DNA of 64,000 nucleotides, from the NCBI RefSeq assembly GCF_001625215.2, contig NC_030383.2, forward strand, positions 48,046,380-48,110,379, in the 5' to 3' direction. The notes under the pieces were generated by a model that saw only the letters and a program-made list of their open reading frames with translations, had not been told where the DNA came from and ran no database searches. This document shows positions 11,820 through 23,646 of this stretch, one piece after another; within the stretch, counting starts at the first letter, position 1, and the number at the start of each line of letters is the position of its first letter. A program made the position numbers and the translations under genes. This DNA is from Daucus carota subsp. sativus (Eukaryota; Streptophyta; Magnoliopsida; Apiales; Apiaceae).

Positions 11820-12814
11820 ATTTTATAATCCCTGCATTTCATAATCTAAAATCGCTTTTTCTTTTAAAAATTGTGACTAACATTATATATTTGTATTTTT
11901 ATGATTTTATTTGTCTTATCTTAATTTTTAAATATAAATCATTTATTTATAAAATGTATGGAGTACTTCTTTTCAAATTCTCCTAAGCACATCCCAGATA
12001 AAAAGTAATTCATGAAAGAATATTCCTGAAAAATATGAAAAGTGTTTATCTAAATTGTGTTTGGCTGAACTTGAAAGAAACTATATATTTTCATATTTTT
12101 CTATAAATAAATGACTTATTTTTTAAAAATAGGGTAAGACAAACGAACCCATAAAAAATAGAAAAATAACTTTGAAGACGATTTTTAACAGAAAAACAAG
12201 CTGGGACTAGAAAATGCAAGGATTATAAAGTTTAAATTGCAAATTGCAAAAAAAAAAAACATAGATACTTATGTATTTTTTAGCTGAAATTAAGGATTAC
12301 AAACTGTAATTAACTCAAAATACTAATACTTTTCTGAGCGTCATTCATGATTGTGTAGATAACGAGTTATAATGAGCCCCTTCGTCTTGACGGACTTTGA
12401 GCCATTTTATATATATGTGCGTGTAATAATTCAGAAGTCGACTTGAAATAAAAATAAGTCAGAATTTGACTTAAAATTAGAAGTTAATTTGAGATAAATT
12501 TTTAAATGACATAAATGTAATTTTGTGAATTCACGTTATATTATCCAGCATTTTAGAAGCATAAACAAGTTGTTATAAAAATTAATCATTTTTAATCCAC
12601 CTCTTTATCATTTTTTAACAGTTCTAATTTTTAATCCAACTCTTTATCTTAAATAAAAAGTTATACTTTTTTAACTTGCCCGAACGGAGTTTACAAACTC
12701 GTCAAGACGGGTCGTTGGTACGGGCTTTTCTAGTTTTCTTGAATCAACCGGGTCAAAAAAAGCTAGGGTTTAATAACAAGCGTAGGGTTTAAACCCTGAG
12801 CAAACAGATCATCA
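11820..12814. other. Intergenic upstream of NFD6-like gene
   Basis: AT-rich. Around 12430-12510 is a stretch resembling the 'TTCAGAAGTCGACTT' type repeat also seen at 44.6 and 59.2 kb. No TATA box is obvious before the NFD6-like start. Confidence 0.4.
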
Positions 12815-14205
12815 ATGGCGTTGAATACAGCAAGAAAAGCAGTTCAAAAATCAACAATCACATCCCTCAAATCCATACTTAATCGAACTCAAAAATGCTC
12901 TTCACCATCACTACAATCTCCCCATCTCGGTGGCTTCGCATCTCCCACCCCTTCATTTCGTCCCTCGTGTCGCTTAAACCCCCTTTTCACCTCCAGGTCT
13001 CATTTCACATATGCTTATGTATTCATATTTACAATTGACGTATATTTGCTTTGAGTAATCATGTGAGTTTGTTGAATTGTGGCGAATTTGTAGGATACCA
13101 GTGGAATTAAGTGGGGGAATTGAGTCGCTGATGCCTTTTCACTCTGCGACCGCTTCGGCATTGCTGACTTCTATGTTGGCCTCTAAGGTTGGCCAATGGG
13201 GCACGCTTTCGGAAGGTGATATTATTTACCACTTCAGTTTTTGCCTGGAATTATTATTTGAATGTCATGTGTATCGATTTTGATATGCTCTGCTTCCTTT
13301 TATGTATGTATAATGTGTTGGAATATAGTATATGTGCATGATTTTGTTTGAAATGGCTAGAAAATACTAAATGATATTCGATATATTGGAACTATGGCTT
13401 AGCAGAAAAGTTTATTGATTGCCAATTTTCAGGTGCGGGACTAGATGACTTATATTTGTATGGAGTATTTGAATCCTAATCTGCACTAAAAAATTATTAA
13501 AGTTGTAGCTTCCTGATGCTAATGCTGAATTAGTTATTTCATTAATATTCATCTGAGGATCTGAAATCAACTATAAATTCTTCAGCAGCATAGGCCTCAA
13601 AATTATTGTAAGTTCTGAGGGGGAAAGGAAAGAGGACAATGTATGACTTAAATAGGCGGACATTATTTTCTTTTGTAATTGACCATTTCAACTTAAATAA
13701 GCCGATTGCATCAAATCTTTAGTGTATTCTCTAATACTTAATAGTTAATACTAATAGATATCGTAATACCTTTTCTGTTACTGTGGCTTTTGTTTGAATA
13801 AAAACTTCCCAGATCATGCTTGTATAAAAAATACTATATAAAAAATCAGTGATAATAACTACAGCCCGGGGGGGGGGGGGTTGCACTTACTGACAGGGCA
13901 ATATTGCTCCTCTCGTCATCATAAGAGGTTGAAGACGTGTGTGTGTGTGTGTATTTGGAGAAATGTGGTATTTCTATTATCTCCTAACAAGTCAAATGTC
14001 ATCAAATCTCTCATGCATACTGTGAAACTATATATCATATATTGTACTAAAAATTCATTACTGTGACTTGTTTTTGCATTTTATGTTTATAATGTTTCTA
14101 AATTGTTTTTGTGTAATACTTTTATTTTCTTCTAGCAAAATGAAATTTTAAAGTTTTTTTCCCCCCCTTATATTGTTTGGTGCAGGATTTGCAACCCCAC
14201 TATAA
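12815..14205 (+). CDS. NFD6: NUCLEAR FUSION DEFECTIVE 6-like protein (mitochondrion/plastid)
   Basis: Three exons (12815-12996, 13094-13215, 14186-14205) join in phase to 107 aa. The first ~60 residues are Ser/Arg/Lys-rich without acidic runs, as in an organelle presequence. The core IPVELSGG.ESLMPFHSATA is the signature of the small NFD6 family (Arabidopsis NFD6 is needed for polar nuclei fusion; the biochemical role is unknown). The tail continues SALLTSMLASKVGQWGTLSE then GFATPL and stop; I place the last codons in the tiny third exon after GGTGCAG because this restores a family-like end. Family genes are often alternatively spliced at this end, so other terminal exons may exist. If intron 2 is retained, the frame instead runs on to a stop at 13281-13283. 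Confidence 0.85.
13868..13880 (+). repeat. G13 homopolymer in NFD6-like intron 2
   Basis: Thirteen consecutive G follow CCC on the + strand. This is a likely site of length variation or sequencing error and could form G-quadruplex structure. Confidence 0.7.
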
Positions 14206-14539
14206 CATGGCCTTTAAGTTTGAATGCAGATTCTGGGAAACTACCTCTTAAAGTTACTTTTACATGTATTTTTAAATAATTTTTGGAATATCCTAATGAA
14301 GAGTACATTTTGTGCTTCCAATGAAATCTTATGTGTCAGTTTACTCATTCATGTAACACAAATTTTGATATTCTACCAAAAAAATTGGTATTATTTGAAA
14401 AAACAAATGGCATTTGATGATTTTTAATTCTTTTACTGTGACCATTTCCTCGTACATTATTAAGACGTACCCCAATTTTCTTGTAAACGGGCTCTGAGTC
14501 GGTATACAGGCTTGTCAGCATCAAGAAAAAAAGTTCTGA

Positions 14540-15010
14540 GTCAGGCTTGTTCATAACGAGTTGAGCTTGACAAGTCTGTGAAGGAAGACGCTCTACCTTG
14601 TTTAAAAAGGTTTGTCGTGTGTTTACAACTGAGCTTGAGTGCTTGAGACACAATGTTGAGATGTTTGGTTAAGTATTCGTGCTGATTTAGTTGCTCTTTT
14701 CTAGTTCTCCAAGTAGCCATGGCCTTGATTTGCTAGTGCTGCAAATGGCTGTGTGGCTTGTAAGTGCTATATTTGTACATTCTTGTAGCTGTTTGTTTTT
14801 GGAAGTCGTCGCCTGCCAGGTAATGGAAGTCTAAATGCTACCTCCCAGTTTTGCCAGTGTGATGTGTAATTATGTTATTTTTACCTAAACTAAGGGCTGT
14901 GGTTATTTTTAACAAAACAAACCACTAACCATCAACCAAATCTATCTATTAATATCATGCTCTTTCCTATCATAACCCCGAGGGCCTGGGTGTGGCAGTT
15001 GAATGCTTCC
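14540..15010 (+). repeat. Diverged duplicated segment, copy 1
   Basis: Shares an ordered series of blocks with 16795-17345: GTCAGGCTTGTTCATAA, GTAGCCATGGCC..., GTAATGGAAG..., AATATCATGCTCTTTCC and GTTGTGGCAGTT-type ends. It looks like an old duplication or a dispersed repeat. Confidence 0.55.
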
Positions 15011-15121
15011 TCCGTTCCCTTTACATGTGTTTTCCGTTACTTTTTAGCGTTTTTTTTTACTTTTCACCTAATTTAAGGTGCATCAAAAAGATACTTCCGA
15101 TTAGTAATTTATGAGTCTTCT

Positions 15122-15245
15122 TTTTCGGAATAGAGACATTAATCATAAACTTTTGTTTACCAGTTTTCTCATTTATTAAATTTATTTCGGAATAGAGACA
15201 TTAATCATAAACTTTTGTTTACCAGTTTTCTCATTTATTAAATTT
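15122..15245 (+). repeat. 62-bp tandem duplication
   Basis: The unit beginning TTTTCGGAATAGAGACATTA occurs twice, 62 bp apart, essentially identical, so it is recent. Confidence 0.9.
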
Positions 15246-16017
15246 ATTTGTATTTGATTCAAGTTTTTGAAAAACATATCAAAAGTTTGGGGTATTCAAT
15301 TGAAATTTTAAATCATCCAATTAATTTATTGTTATTTATTGAACTTGAATTTTGTTTAAATATTTGATTGAGATTATTTTAAAATTTTAAAAATTTGATA
15401 GTATATTCTTCAAAAGTTTTTTTGATAGTATTTAAATTTTGATTGATTTTTTTGGAAGTTTATATAATGGATTATGTGGATGAATTTTGTGGGATTACAC
15501 AAATTTTATATTTTTTGAAATTTCATCATAATTAATGAAATTTTGAAGTATTGTACTTAATCTAAAAATTGTGTATTGTCTTTGCGATATTCTATTATAA
15601 TTCCATGTAAAATGAAAATCACATATGATACATTATAATTCATAGGTCACCGTTAATTCATTAAAATCACAATTGAACACCCCGGCAGATCTTTTTACCC
15701 TCTGGACTGAGATACATGAAGAAAATATTGTTTTCCCCATTTAAATTACAATACAATATTCGTATATAATATTAAATATTGTTTATAATTTATAATACAA
15801 AAACATGTCCGACATTTCCAAGTACGATGACCTCAGACGCTCTGGATTTATCTGAACTACCCAAGTTTGAACGGGCTTTCTAGACTGGGCTTGACGATAA
15901 TATCCAAAAACTATCAAACTGTAAAAAAAATACCACGAACCAAAGCCCACATAAACTGAACAAGCATTCCCAAGATCCGAAAGTGAAGAAGAAGAGAAGA
16001 AGAAAAATTAGAGAAAA

Positions 16018-16312
16018 ATGGTGTCTGCAATCGCATGGGGATATATGAGAATAATGGGTGGCACTATTCTTGGCGGCGTTCTTGGTTTCTATGTTATGCA
16101 TCGCCTCGAAATTAGCTACAAGGTCTTTCATTTCTTTGCTTTCTGTATCAACAACATCTTCTGTATGTATCATCAATTTTTGTATGTGTGTGTTTTTAAA
16201 TGAATTCTTTCTTTTTTTTTATGTACAGGCGAAGTGGGATGAGAGATTGAAGAAATACGAGGAGGATTTGAAGAAGAAGAAGAAGAGTGAGATCGATAGT
16301 GAGTTTACCTAG
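16018..16312 (+). CDS. Small single-TM protein, 62 aa, function unknown
   Basis: Two exons (16018-16122 and 16229-16312) join in phase after TGTACAG. The N-terminus MVSAIAWGYMRIMGGTILGG runs into a Gly-rich hydrophobic helix (GGTILGGVLGFYVMHRLE), and a highly charged helix follows (KWDERLKKYEEDLKKKKK). One membrane span with a basic/acidic coiled tail is the architecture of small inner-mitochondrial-membrane accessory proteins, but I do not recognise the family and assign no function. The intron position and Lys-rich tail make it a real gene rather than chance. The ATG follows a GAAGAAGAGAAGAAG leader that suits a plant start. Confidence 0.75.
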
Positions 16313-16794
16313 AGTTTATAGATTTTTAATTTGTTTATGTATTTTTCTCTAAAATGTGTTTCATCCACATTGTAGATTTTGCAAGCTTATATTTCTTGGT
16401 ATCTTGTTTTATTTTCATGGGGTTGAAAGACTATACTCTTAAACAAACTAGTTACAATTCACCTGTGACAATAGTACAAATTACCCACAGTTTAACCAAT
16501 CAATTATTCGAACTATAGAAATCGCGAGTTAGTAGGCTAAGTTAGGGCGTAAATGAGGACACACGCACAGCACATATCTATATTCTGGAAGCAAGTAGTC
16601 TTCAAGTCTTGGATTGACTTGATCCGGAAAGAAATGTCAAAATGTGCGGGGATCTTCATTATGTTTGATCGTGTATGATTGGGTTTAGGAGTGAACAGCG
16701 TTCTTAGGTGACTCGAAATTTGGCTGCAATTGGTCCTCGGATGGCCATGGGGTCACAAATATATCATCTACCAGTAGCTTGTTAGCAGCGATAG

Positions 16795-17345
16795 TGAAAG
16801 CTTTAACTAGTCAGGCTCGTTCATAAAGAGCAAGTATGTGTAGGAACAAGCTCTAGCTCCTTTAAGCAGGTTCTTAAAGTCGAGATGTTTCATTAAGTAT
16901 GTGGGCTGATGGAGTAGTTTTTTCCATTTCTACATGTAGCCACTAGCCATTTCTTTGAAATGCCTGTGTTGCAAATGTCTATGTACTTCACTTGTAAGTT
17001 GCAAATGCTGCAGATGTACATTTTGTGGGGGCGGTATTTTTTCCCAAACCTTCATCAGCCTTGTGATATGTGAAGTAATGGAAGATTACATGCTTCCTCC
17101 TAGATTTGCTTTGGAGAACTGGAAATTAATAGTTTTGTTGTTGTCACTCAAGATCACTAGGGTCTGGTGTTCTTGTAAACAATAAGCCCATGATCAATAT
17201 CATGCTCTTTTCCGTCGCGGCTCATCGCTTCTTTATCTTGGCTGGATGATCAATTCCTTTAATTTTAAGCGACTTCCTAAAAATTCATATTGATAGATCT
17301 TGTATTCCTAAACATATGCAGTTGTGGCAGTTAAGAGTTGCTTCA
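16795..17345 (+). repeat. Diverged duplicated segment, copy 2
   Basis: Partner of 14540-15010, in the same orientation and block order. It lies downstream of the 62-aa gene, as copy 1 lies downstream of NFD6. An open frame at 16955-17185 falls inside and is probably chance. Confidence 0.55.
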
Positions 17346-17559
17346 CGAACTTGAGGCAAACACAACTCACGTTATATTTCAGAGAGCAACGCATCGTTCG
17401 TTCACAGTTATTTAGCTTTTGCCTTTTTCTCAGAACAGTCTCTTTATGTACTGAACTTCAATGACTACCCTTATTTTTAACCATGATTTATGGGCACATA
17501 ACTATATTCTTCATTAATGTCTTAAATATCAAGATCTGGAAATATAATTCCAAATATTT

Positions 17560-17795
17560 ATTAATGCTATATCGTGTGGCGTTCTGTTATGGTTTAACTA
17601 ACAGAAATCAACAAAACCCAGCGCTTTGTTGGGTTAAAATCAACAAAACGCTACACAATCTAGCGTTTTCTTCCAAAATTAAAGACGCTAGATTATCAGA
17701 CGTAATAACTGGTATTTGGGATTACTTTTTCCAACTCTGTTATTCTGGACAATCTTCCCGGACTTATCAAGATTTGGGGCTGTTTTTCCAATTTC
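17560..17795 (+). repeat. 'AACGCTA' repeat family, copy 1
   Basis: Contains repeated palindromic AACGCTA/TAGCGTT words (CAAAACGCTACACAATCTAG). It matches the reverse complement of 39050-39310 over more than 100 bp, including ATAACTGGTATTT and CAACTCTGTTATTCTGG. No terminal repeats are identified, so the class is unknown. Confidence 0.6.
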
Positions 17796-18088
17796 AATAG
17801 GATACTTGTATAAAAGGTAAAAATATATCAAATCCATACTTCTGTATTTATTTTTAAAATAAATTCAAACATATTATGATTATTTAATAAAAATCAAGTT
17901 TGTGATTTTGAGTCATCTAGCATATAAAAAACGTTAGGGTTTTCTTCTCTTTAAACTCACGGCCGCGGCTTGCTTCTCGTTTATCAATCTAGTTAACGGG
18001 TTTTCACTAATTTTGTGAAGGAAAACCCAAATCCTTTTGGTTTATCCGGAGGTGTATTCAACTAAGATTTTATTCATTATTTTTAGTT

Positions 18089-19551
18089 GAGCTTACTGTC
18101 GAAAAACTCATTAACCTTTTCACTTTTTGCTATTCAACCAACAACGTTATGTACTAACAAGTTTAACCAACAATTTTTTTAAAATCATGCAAAAAAAAAA
18201 AGACGGTTAATGGACTAATCATGATTAATGACAATCGATGTGGCAAATCAAGATAGTCCACGTGGCACGGACGATTAATTAGACTAGTTAATTTGTCAAA
18301 ATAACCAACAAATGACTTGATATTGTCAAAAAAAATTCTATTCAATTTTTTCATTTAAAGTAACTAAGTACGAGCATAATTACAGTACAACAAACTCTAT
18401 TACATGCTATAAATTCATAAAATAAAATTAATAAGACAAAATTCATAAATTCCTTTCAATCATTCGAACATAAAATCCACAAATCCTTTCAAATCATTCA
18501 GATTTGAACCAAAAACTTATCATTAGGACAAATTTTTACATTGAGATAAAAAGATAAAAATGTGATGTTTCCGGTGATAATCAACAAATCAAACATTCTA
18601 TTAATTGGGTTGTGAAGTTGAAGGACCATCTTCCGATGAAATAACAATGGCCGGATTTGAAGTTTGAGCTTAAGATTCTTCGATTAATTTCTTCACTTGG
18701 TATCAAATAGCCCCGTTAGAATAACATGTGAGAGAATACATTATATGTCTAAAAACTATGCAAGACACATAAACATAAATAAAGGCAGATTGTAGACAAA
18801 AAAACAAGGAATACTAACTTACATTCAAATAGGTTTTTCCAGTCCATGGATCAATGTACAAGCCAGCTCCCATGTTTGTAAACTTTCTTGATTGTTTTTT
18901 CTTGAGAGCAACATATGTTGTAAGTTTATCCACCCTTGACCTGCCAGGTTTCTTTTTTGGAGTCGATCACCAAATCTAGCATATAACATTTATCTTGGTC
19001 TACTTGAATAATGACCGTATATTGCCTCAAATTGAACCTTAAACACTTGCAATCCTCTTCCATACTTGATATCTACAACCATATAATACAAACTCAAATT
19101 AATCCAAATTAAAAGAACACTAATCGAATTCGGAAATCCCAATTACAAGATGGGTATATAAATCAGATAAAAGTAAGAATCGAAGATGTACTTACCGTAT
19201 CAATCGAAGAGCAACGATTAAAATGAGTGCAGCAAGGTGGTCGTTGGGTAGGTTTCGACACTAGAATAAGAGAGTAGCGGGAGAATGAGAGGTCAACAGA
19301 GGTTTTAGATGTTCTTTTGATATTTTGATTTTAATGAATTATTGATTTTATTGTTATTTTTTTATAATTAACATGTGGCAAGTAGGTGGAGTTGTGATGT
19401 GGCAAACATCAGCCATGTGAGATTTTAAATTGACCATGGTCAAGATTTACTTAATATTGAAAAGATTGTTGGTTAAACTTGTTAGTAAAAAACGTTATTG
19501 GTTAATTAGCAAAATAGTGAAACAATCAATGGGTTTTTTGACAGTAAGCTC
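18089..19551. mobile_element. Non-autonomous Mutator-like element (MULE), 10-bp TSD
   Basis: The left end GAGCTTACTGTCGAAAAACT and the inverted right end GAGCTTACTGTCAAAAAACC begin terminal inverted repeats of about 100 bp. Both sides carry ATTTTTAGTT (18079-18088 and 19552-19561). Long TIRs plus a 9-11 bp target duplication define Mutator-like elements. Length 1463 bp. No transposase; a short coding-like remnant lies inside on the minus strand. Confidence 0.9.
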
Positions 19552-20048
19552 ATTTTTAGTTTATGGATTTTAATAAATTGTATGTGATTTTGATTTTGTG
19601 CGAATTCTTGATAAAATATCATATAGTTGATCTAGATTCTCTAGTATTTAAGTCCAATACTTCAAAACCTCATGGATTTTGATGAGATTTCAAAATACTT
19701 TAAATATACCGAACAATCCAACAAAATTTATCATTTCATGAAATACAAAAAAATCCATCCATATTTGAATACAGGGAATACGCCGTACCTAAAATCATCC
19801 GAAGCGCTGCTACTGTGGCTACATATTTTAATGGATTTTAAACAATCTCAATTGAATACCATCGGATTGATTTTTTAAACATAATTTTAAATCCTGATGA
19901 ATACGACTAGATTTTGTAGCATAATTTAAAATCCCAATTAAATACCACAAGATTTTAATAGATTTTAAACAATCTTAATTAAATAGCGTCGAATTTCAAT
20001 AATCTCAATTAAATAGTATGAAAAATAAATTCTTTAAAATCTCAATCA
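18706..20048 (+). repeat. Segmental duplication, copy A
   Basis: From AATAGCCCCGTTAGAATAAC to TCTCAATCAGATG this stretch is repeated at 21268-22568 with scattered substitutions. It covers the right ~850 bp of the MULE plus about 490 bp of its right flank. Confidence 0.85.
18825..18960 (-). pseudogene. Coding-like remnant inside the MULE
   Basis: The minus strand reads KFTNMGAGLYIDPWTGKTYL preceded by a basic stretch (SRVDKLTTYVALKKKQSR). The duplicated copy at 21385-21520 keeps nearly the same peptide but has a stop after TGKT. It may be the end of a transposase or a captured host exon; I do not recognise it. Confidence 0.4.
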
Positions 20049-20330
20049 GATGAGAGGATCAGATTGTTCTTCAGTGCATTCCAGTGCATTAAGATAGCAA
20101 CAGACAGCAATAATGCACCAGTTAGGATAACAACCAGTTTCTCATTCTGTTAAAAACTTAAAAGATTTTTGAAAGATATACAAGTTTCTCATTCTGTTTG
20201 GCAAATTGAAAGATCTGTGAAAGATTTGCAGGTACATATATAGGTTAGAGGTTAATTAAGGTAACTAGCTACTTCATTGTGTGAGTGTATTATATAAGCT
20301 AAATATGTAGTATCTGAATCACTTTCTCCA

Positions 20331-20518
20331 TTATATGAGCTAAAGGTTACTAGCTATTTCATTGTGTGCAGATTGTGTGCATTATATGAGCTAAAGGTTA
20401 CTAGCTACTTCATTGTGTGCAGATTGTGTGCAGGGCTGGTTCTACTTCATTGTGTGCAGATTGTGTGCATTATATGAGCTAAAGGTTACTAGCTACTTCA
20501 TTTTGTGCAGATTGTGTG
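20331..20518 (+). repeat. Short tandem repeats beside hAT element
   Basis: TTATATGAGCTAAAGGTTAC recurs at 20331, 20382 and 20470 (spacings 51 and 88 bp), interleaved with GTGTGCAGATTGTGTGCA. The unit contains the hAT target word ATTGTGTG. Confidence 0.75.
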
Positions 20519-21231
20519 CAGGGCTGGTTCAATAGTAAAGCCAACTAAGCAGTGGTTTAGGGCCTCAAACGGGCCCCAAATTTTTTTATAGCTATATATA
20601 TATATATATATATTTAGGCGATAATAGTTAAACTTTGATTTGTATTTATGAAAAAATATTTAAAACAAATATGGATTATTGTATTTTAAAAAGAAAATAT
20701 ATAATAATAAAATATTAATAAATATAAATAGTTTAACTTAAGAAAATGAGAATTAGATAAAGTAAATGATGTTAAATTTTTTGGTGATATTTATAAGTAC
20801 TTAATAAATGAAATAAACATGATATTTAAACAAATAATATATATTTTTATTTTTCATAAGTTTTACGTTATTATAAATTATGTAATTTCTATCTTTTGCG
20901 TTTTAGTACATTTTGAAAATTTAATTAGTTTAAAAATTAACATTAAAAAATAAAAAACAATATATAAAATGATGTATAAATTGTAAATATAATTATTGTT
21001 ATGTTCTCATAAATAATTTTTATGTATAATAATTTTATAAGAATCTAAAATATAAAATGTTTCAAATATAAAAAATAAGTACTACATAAAAATTTATTAT
21101 AAATAATATAAGAATTTATATATTAAACAAAATAGAAATAAATAAATAAATAAATAAATAAATAAATATATATAGAAAAAGGCCTCCACTAAAATTTTGC
21201 TTAGGGCTTGTATTTAGTTGAGCCGACCCTG
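20519..21231. mobile_element. Non-autonomous hAT element, 8-bp TSD
   Basis: The left end CAGGGCTGGTTCAA and the inverted right end CAGGGTCGGCTCAA pair. ATTGTGTG flanks both sides (20511-20518 and 21232-21239). CAGGG termini and an 8-bp duplication are diagnostic of hAT. 713 bp, very AT-rich inside, with (AT)n and (AAAT)n runs; no ORF. Confidence 0.9.
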
Positions 21232-21267
21232 ATTGTGTGAGTGCACTATATGTGAAAATATATGTCT

Positions 21268-22568
21268 AATAGCCCTTTTAGAATAACATGTGAAAGAATA
21301 CATTATATGTCTAAAAACTATGCAAGACACATAAGCACAAATAAAGGCAGATTGCAGACAAGAAAACAAGGCATACAAACTTACATTCAATTAGGTTTTT
21401 CCAGTCCTTGGATCAATGTATAAGCCAGCTCCCATGTTTGTAAACTTTCTTGCTTGTTTTTTCTTGAGAACAACTGATGTTGTAAGCTTATCCACCCTTG
21501 GCCTGCCAGATTTCGTCTCTGAAGTCGATCACCAAATCTAGCATATAACATTTATCTGGGTCTACTTGAATAATGATCGTATATTGCCTTAAATTGAACA
21601 TTAAATACTTGCAATCCTCTTCCATACTTGATATCTACAACCATATAATACAAACTCAAATTAATCTAAATCAAAAGAACATTAATCGAATTCGGAAACC
21701 CCAATTACAAGATGAGTACATAAATCAGATAAAAGTAAGAATCGAAGATGAACTTACCGTCTCAATGAAGAGCAACGATTAAAATGAGTGCAACAAGGTG
21801 GTCGTTGGGTAAGTTTCAACACTAGAATAAGAGAGTAGCGGGAGAATGAGAGGTCAACAGAGGTTTTAGATGTTCTTTTGATATTTTGATTTTAATGAAT
21901 TATTGAATTTATTGTTATTTTTTTAAATTTACATATGGCAGGTAGGTGGAGTAGTGATGTGGAAAACATCGGCCATGTGAGATTTTAAATTAACCATGGT
22001 TAAAATTTACTTAATTTTAAAAAGATTGTTGGTTAAATTTGTTAGTAAAAAACGTTATTGGTTAATTTGAAAAACAGTGAAAAAATTAATGGGTTTTTTT
22101 AGCAGTAAGCTCATTTTTAGTTTGTAGATTTTAATAAATTGTATGTTATTTTGATTTTGTGCGAATACTTGATAAAATGTCATACAGTTGATCTAGATTC
22201 TCTGGTATTTATTTAAGTCCAATGCTTCAAAATCTCATGAATTTTGATGAGATTTCAAAATACTTTAAATATACTGAACAATCCGACAAAATCTATCATT
22301 TCATTGAATCCAAAAAAATCCACCAGTATTTGAATACCATCATATTTTTATGGATTTTAAACAATCCCAATTGAATACCATCGGATTTTTAAACATAATT
22401 TTAAATCCTGATGAATATGACTAGGTTTTGTAGCATAATTTAAAATCTCAATTGAATATCACAAGACTATTTTAAACGATCTTTATTAAATAGTGTCGAA
22501 TTTCAACAATCTTAATTAAATAGTCTCAAATTTCATGAATGAAAAATAAATTTTTTAAAATCTCAATC
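21268..22568 (+). repeat. Segmental duplication, copy B (truncated MULE plus flank)
   Basis: Near copy of 18706-20048. It contains the right MULE terminus CAGTAAGCTC and the ATTTTTAGTT target word, but the left MULE terminus is absent. It therefore arose by DNA duplication after the MULE insertion, not by a second transposition. Confidence 0.85.
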
Positions 22569-22925
22569 GAATACACCATTTGATTAGTTTAGTTCGTATT
22601 AGTTCATGAAATTTTATTTTTAACCCTTCCTCGATAATCTCCCCAAAATTGGTAAGGACTTCTTCCCATTTGATTTGTTTAGTTCGTATTAGTTCACAAG
22701 TTTGCCGTTTTCTTTTTTTTTTTTTGATTATGACGGAGTTCAGTGGGTTTGAGAATGGATCGAGTATTTTTTTTTATTGTGATTTAATTTAAATTTTATT
22801 TGAACTTTTAGTTTGCAAGTTTAGATTGTTTGCTCTTTTCGGTGAGACGGGATTCACGGGATTCGTGTTCTTTTTTTTTTTTTATTGTGAATGTTGTGTT
22901 GATTAAGTAATGAAAGTTGAGACTA

Positions 22926-23174
22926 TGGGGGTGTTTGACCCCCCTTATAAGTCTGACTTCTCGACTTATAAGTTAGAAGAATTTATTTCGCACCGTTTGT
23001 GTAAGAAGTCAAGAAGCACTTAAAAAAAGTTAGGAATGCTAGCTTCTGTTTCAGGGCTTCTACTTATTTCCCAAACACTTTAATTACTTATAAGTCTTAT
23101 CTTGTTTCTAACTTCTATTCCACTTATTTATTTTAAGCAATAAGCACTTATTTTAAACTCACCCAAACGGCCCC
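22926..23174. mobile_element. hAT-like MITE (GTTTG termini)
   Basis: GGGGGTGTTTGACC on the left faces CACCCAAACGGCCCCT on the right, and internal arms (TTATAAGTCTGACTTCT, AAGCAATAAGCACTTATTTT) are partly complementary. The target duplication is not clear. Confidence 0.5.
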
Positions 23175-23646
23175 TATATTTGTGGTCGATATTTAAAGTG
23201 ATTGTGGTAAAATTATACATATAAATATATTATTTTTAAGACATTGCTTTGGCTCCTTTTTACAAAGGTCGATGGTTTTTTTTTTTTTTTATGACCCAAT
23301 ATTTTTTAGATGTCATATGAATTTTTATTATTAAATTAACTCCTTCAACTTTTAACAAAAGCATTTTATGATTATTTATAAAATAGCAAGTACATGTTTT
23401 AGTTTGTTGAAAATAAATTATACTTATATATTTTTTGGAGTTTTTCAAAAAAAAGAAAACATCTAAAGGAAAAGTTACTACTTTCCTAGAATCCTGTTCA
23501 GTAATTATAAAAGGTTAATTATTATTTTTTAAAATCAGTGGCAAAAAATTGAAAATTATAAGTTAAAATCCGTCTTTGCTAATATTGTGTCATGAATAAC
23601 AAGTTACTAAAATTATGGAGATGAACATATATTTGACGTATATTTC

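Larger units (their letters stand above)
14206..16017. other. 3' flank of NFD6-like gene and spacer
   Basis: The first part is NFD6-like 3' UTR. 14540-15010 is similar to 16795-17345 (see that entry). 15122-15245 is a tandem duplication. The rest is AT-rich without genes. Confidence 0.5.
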
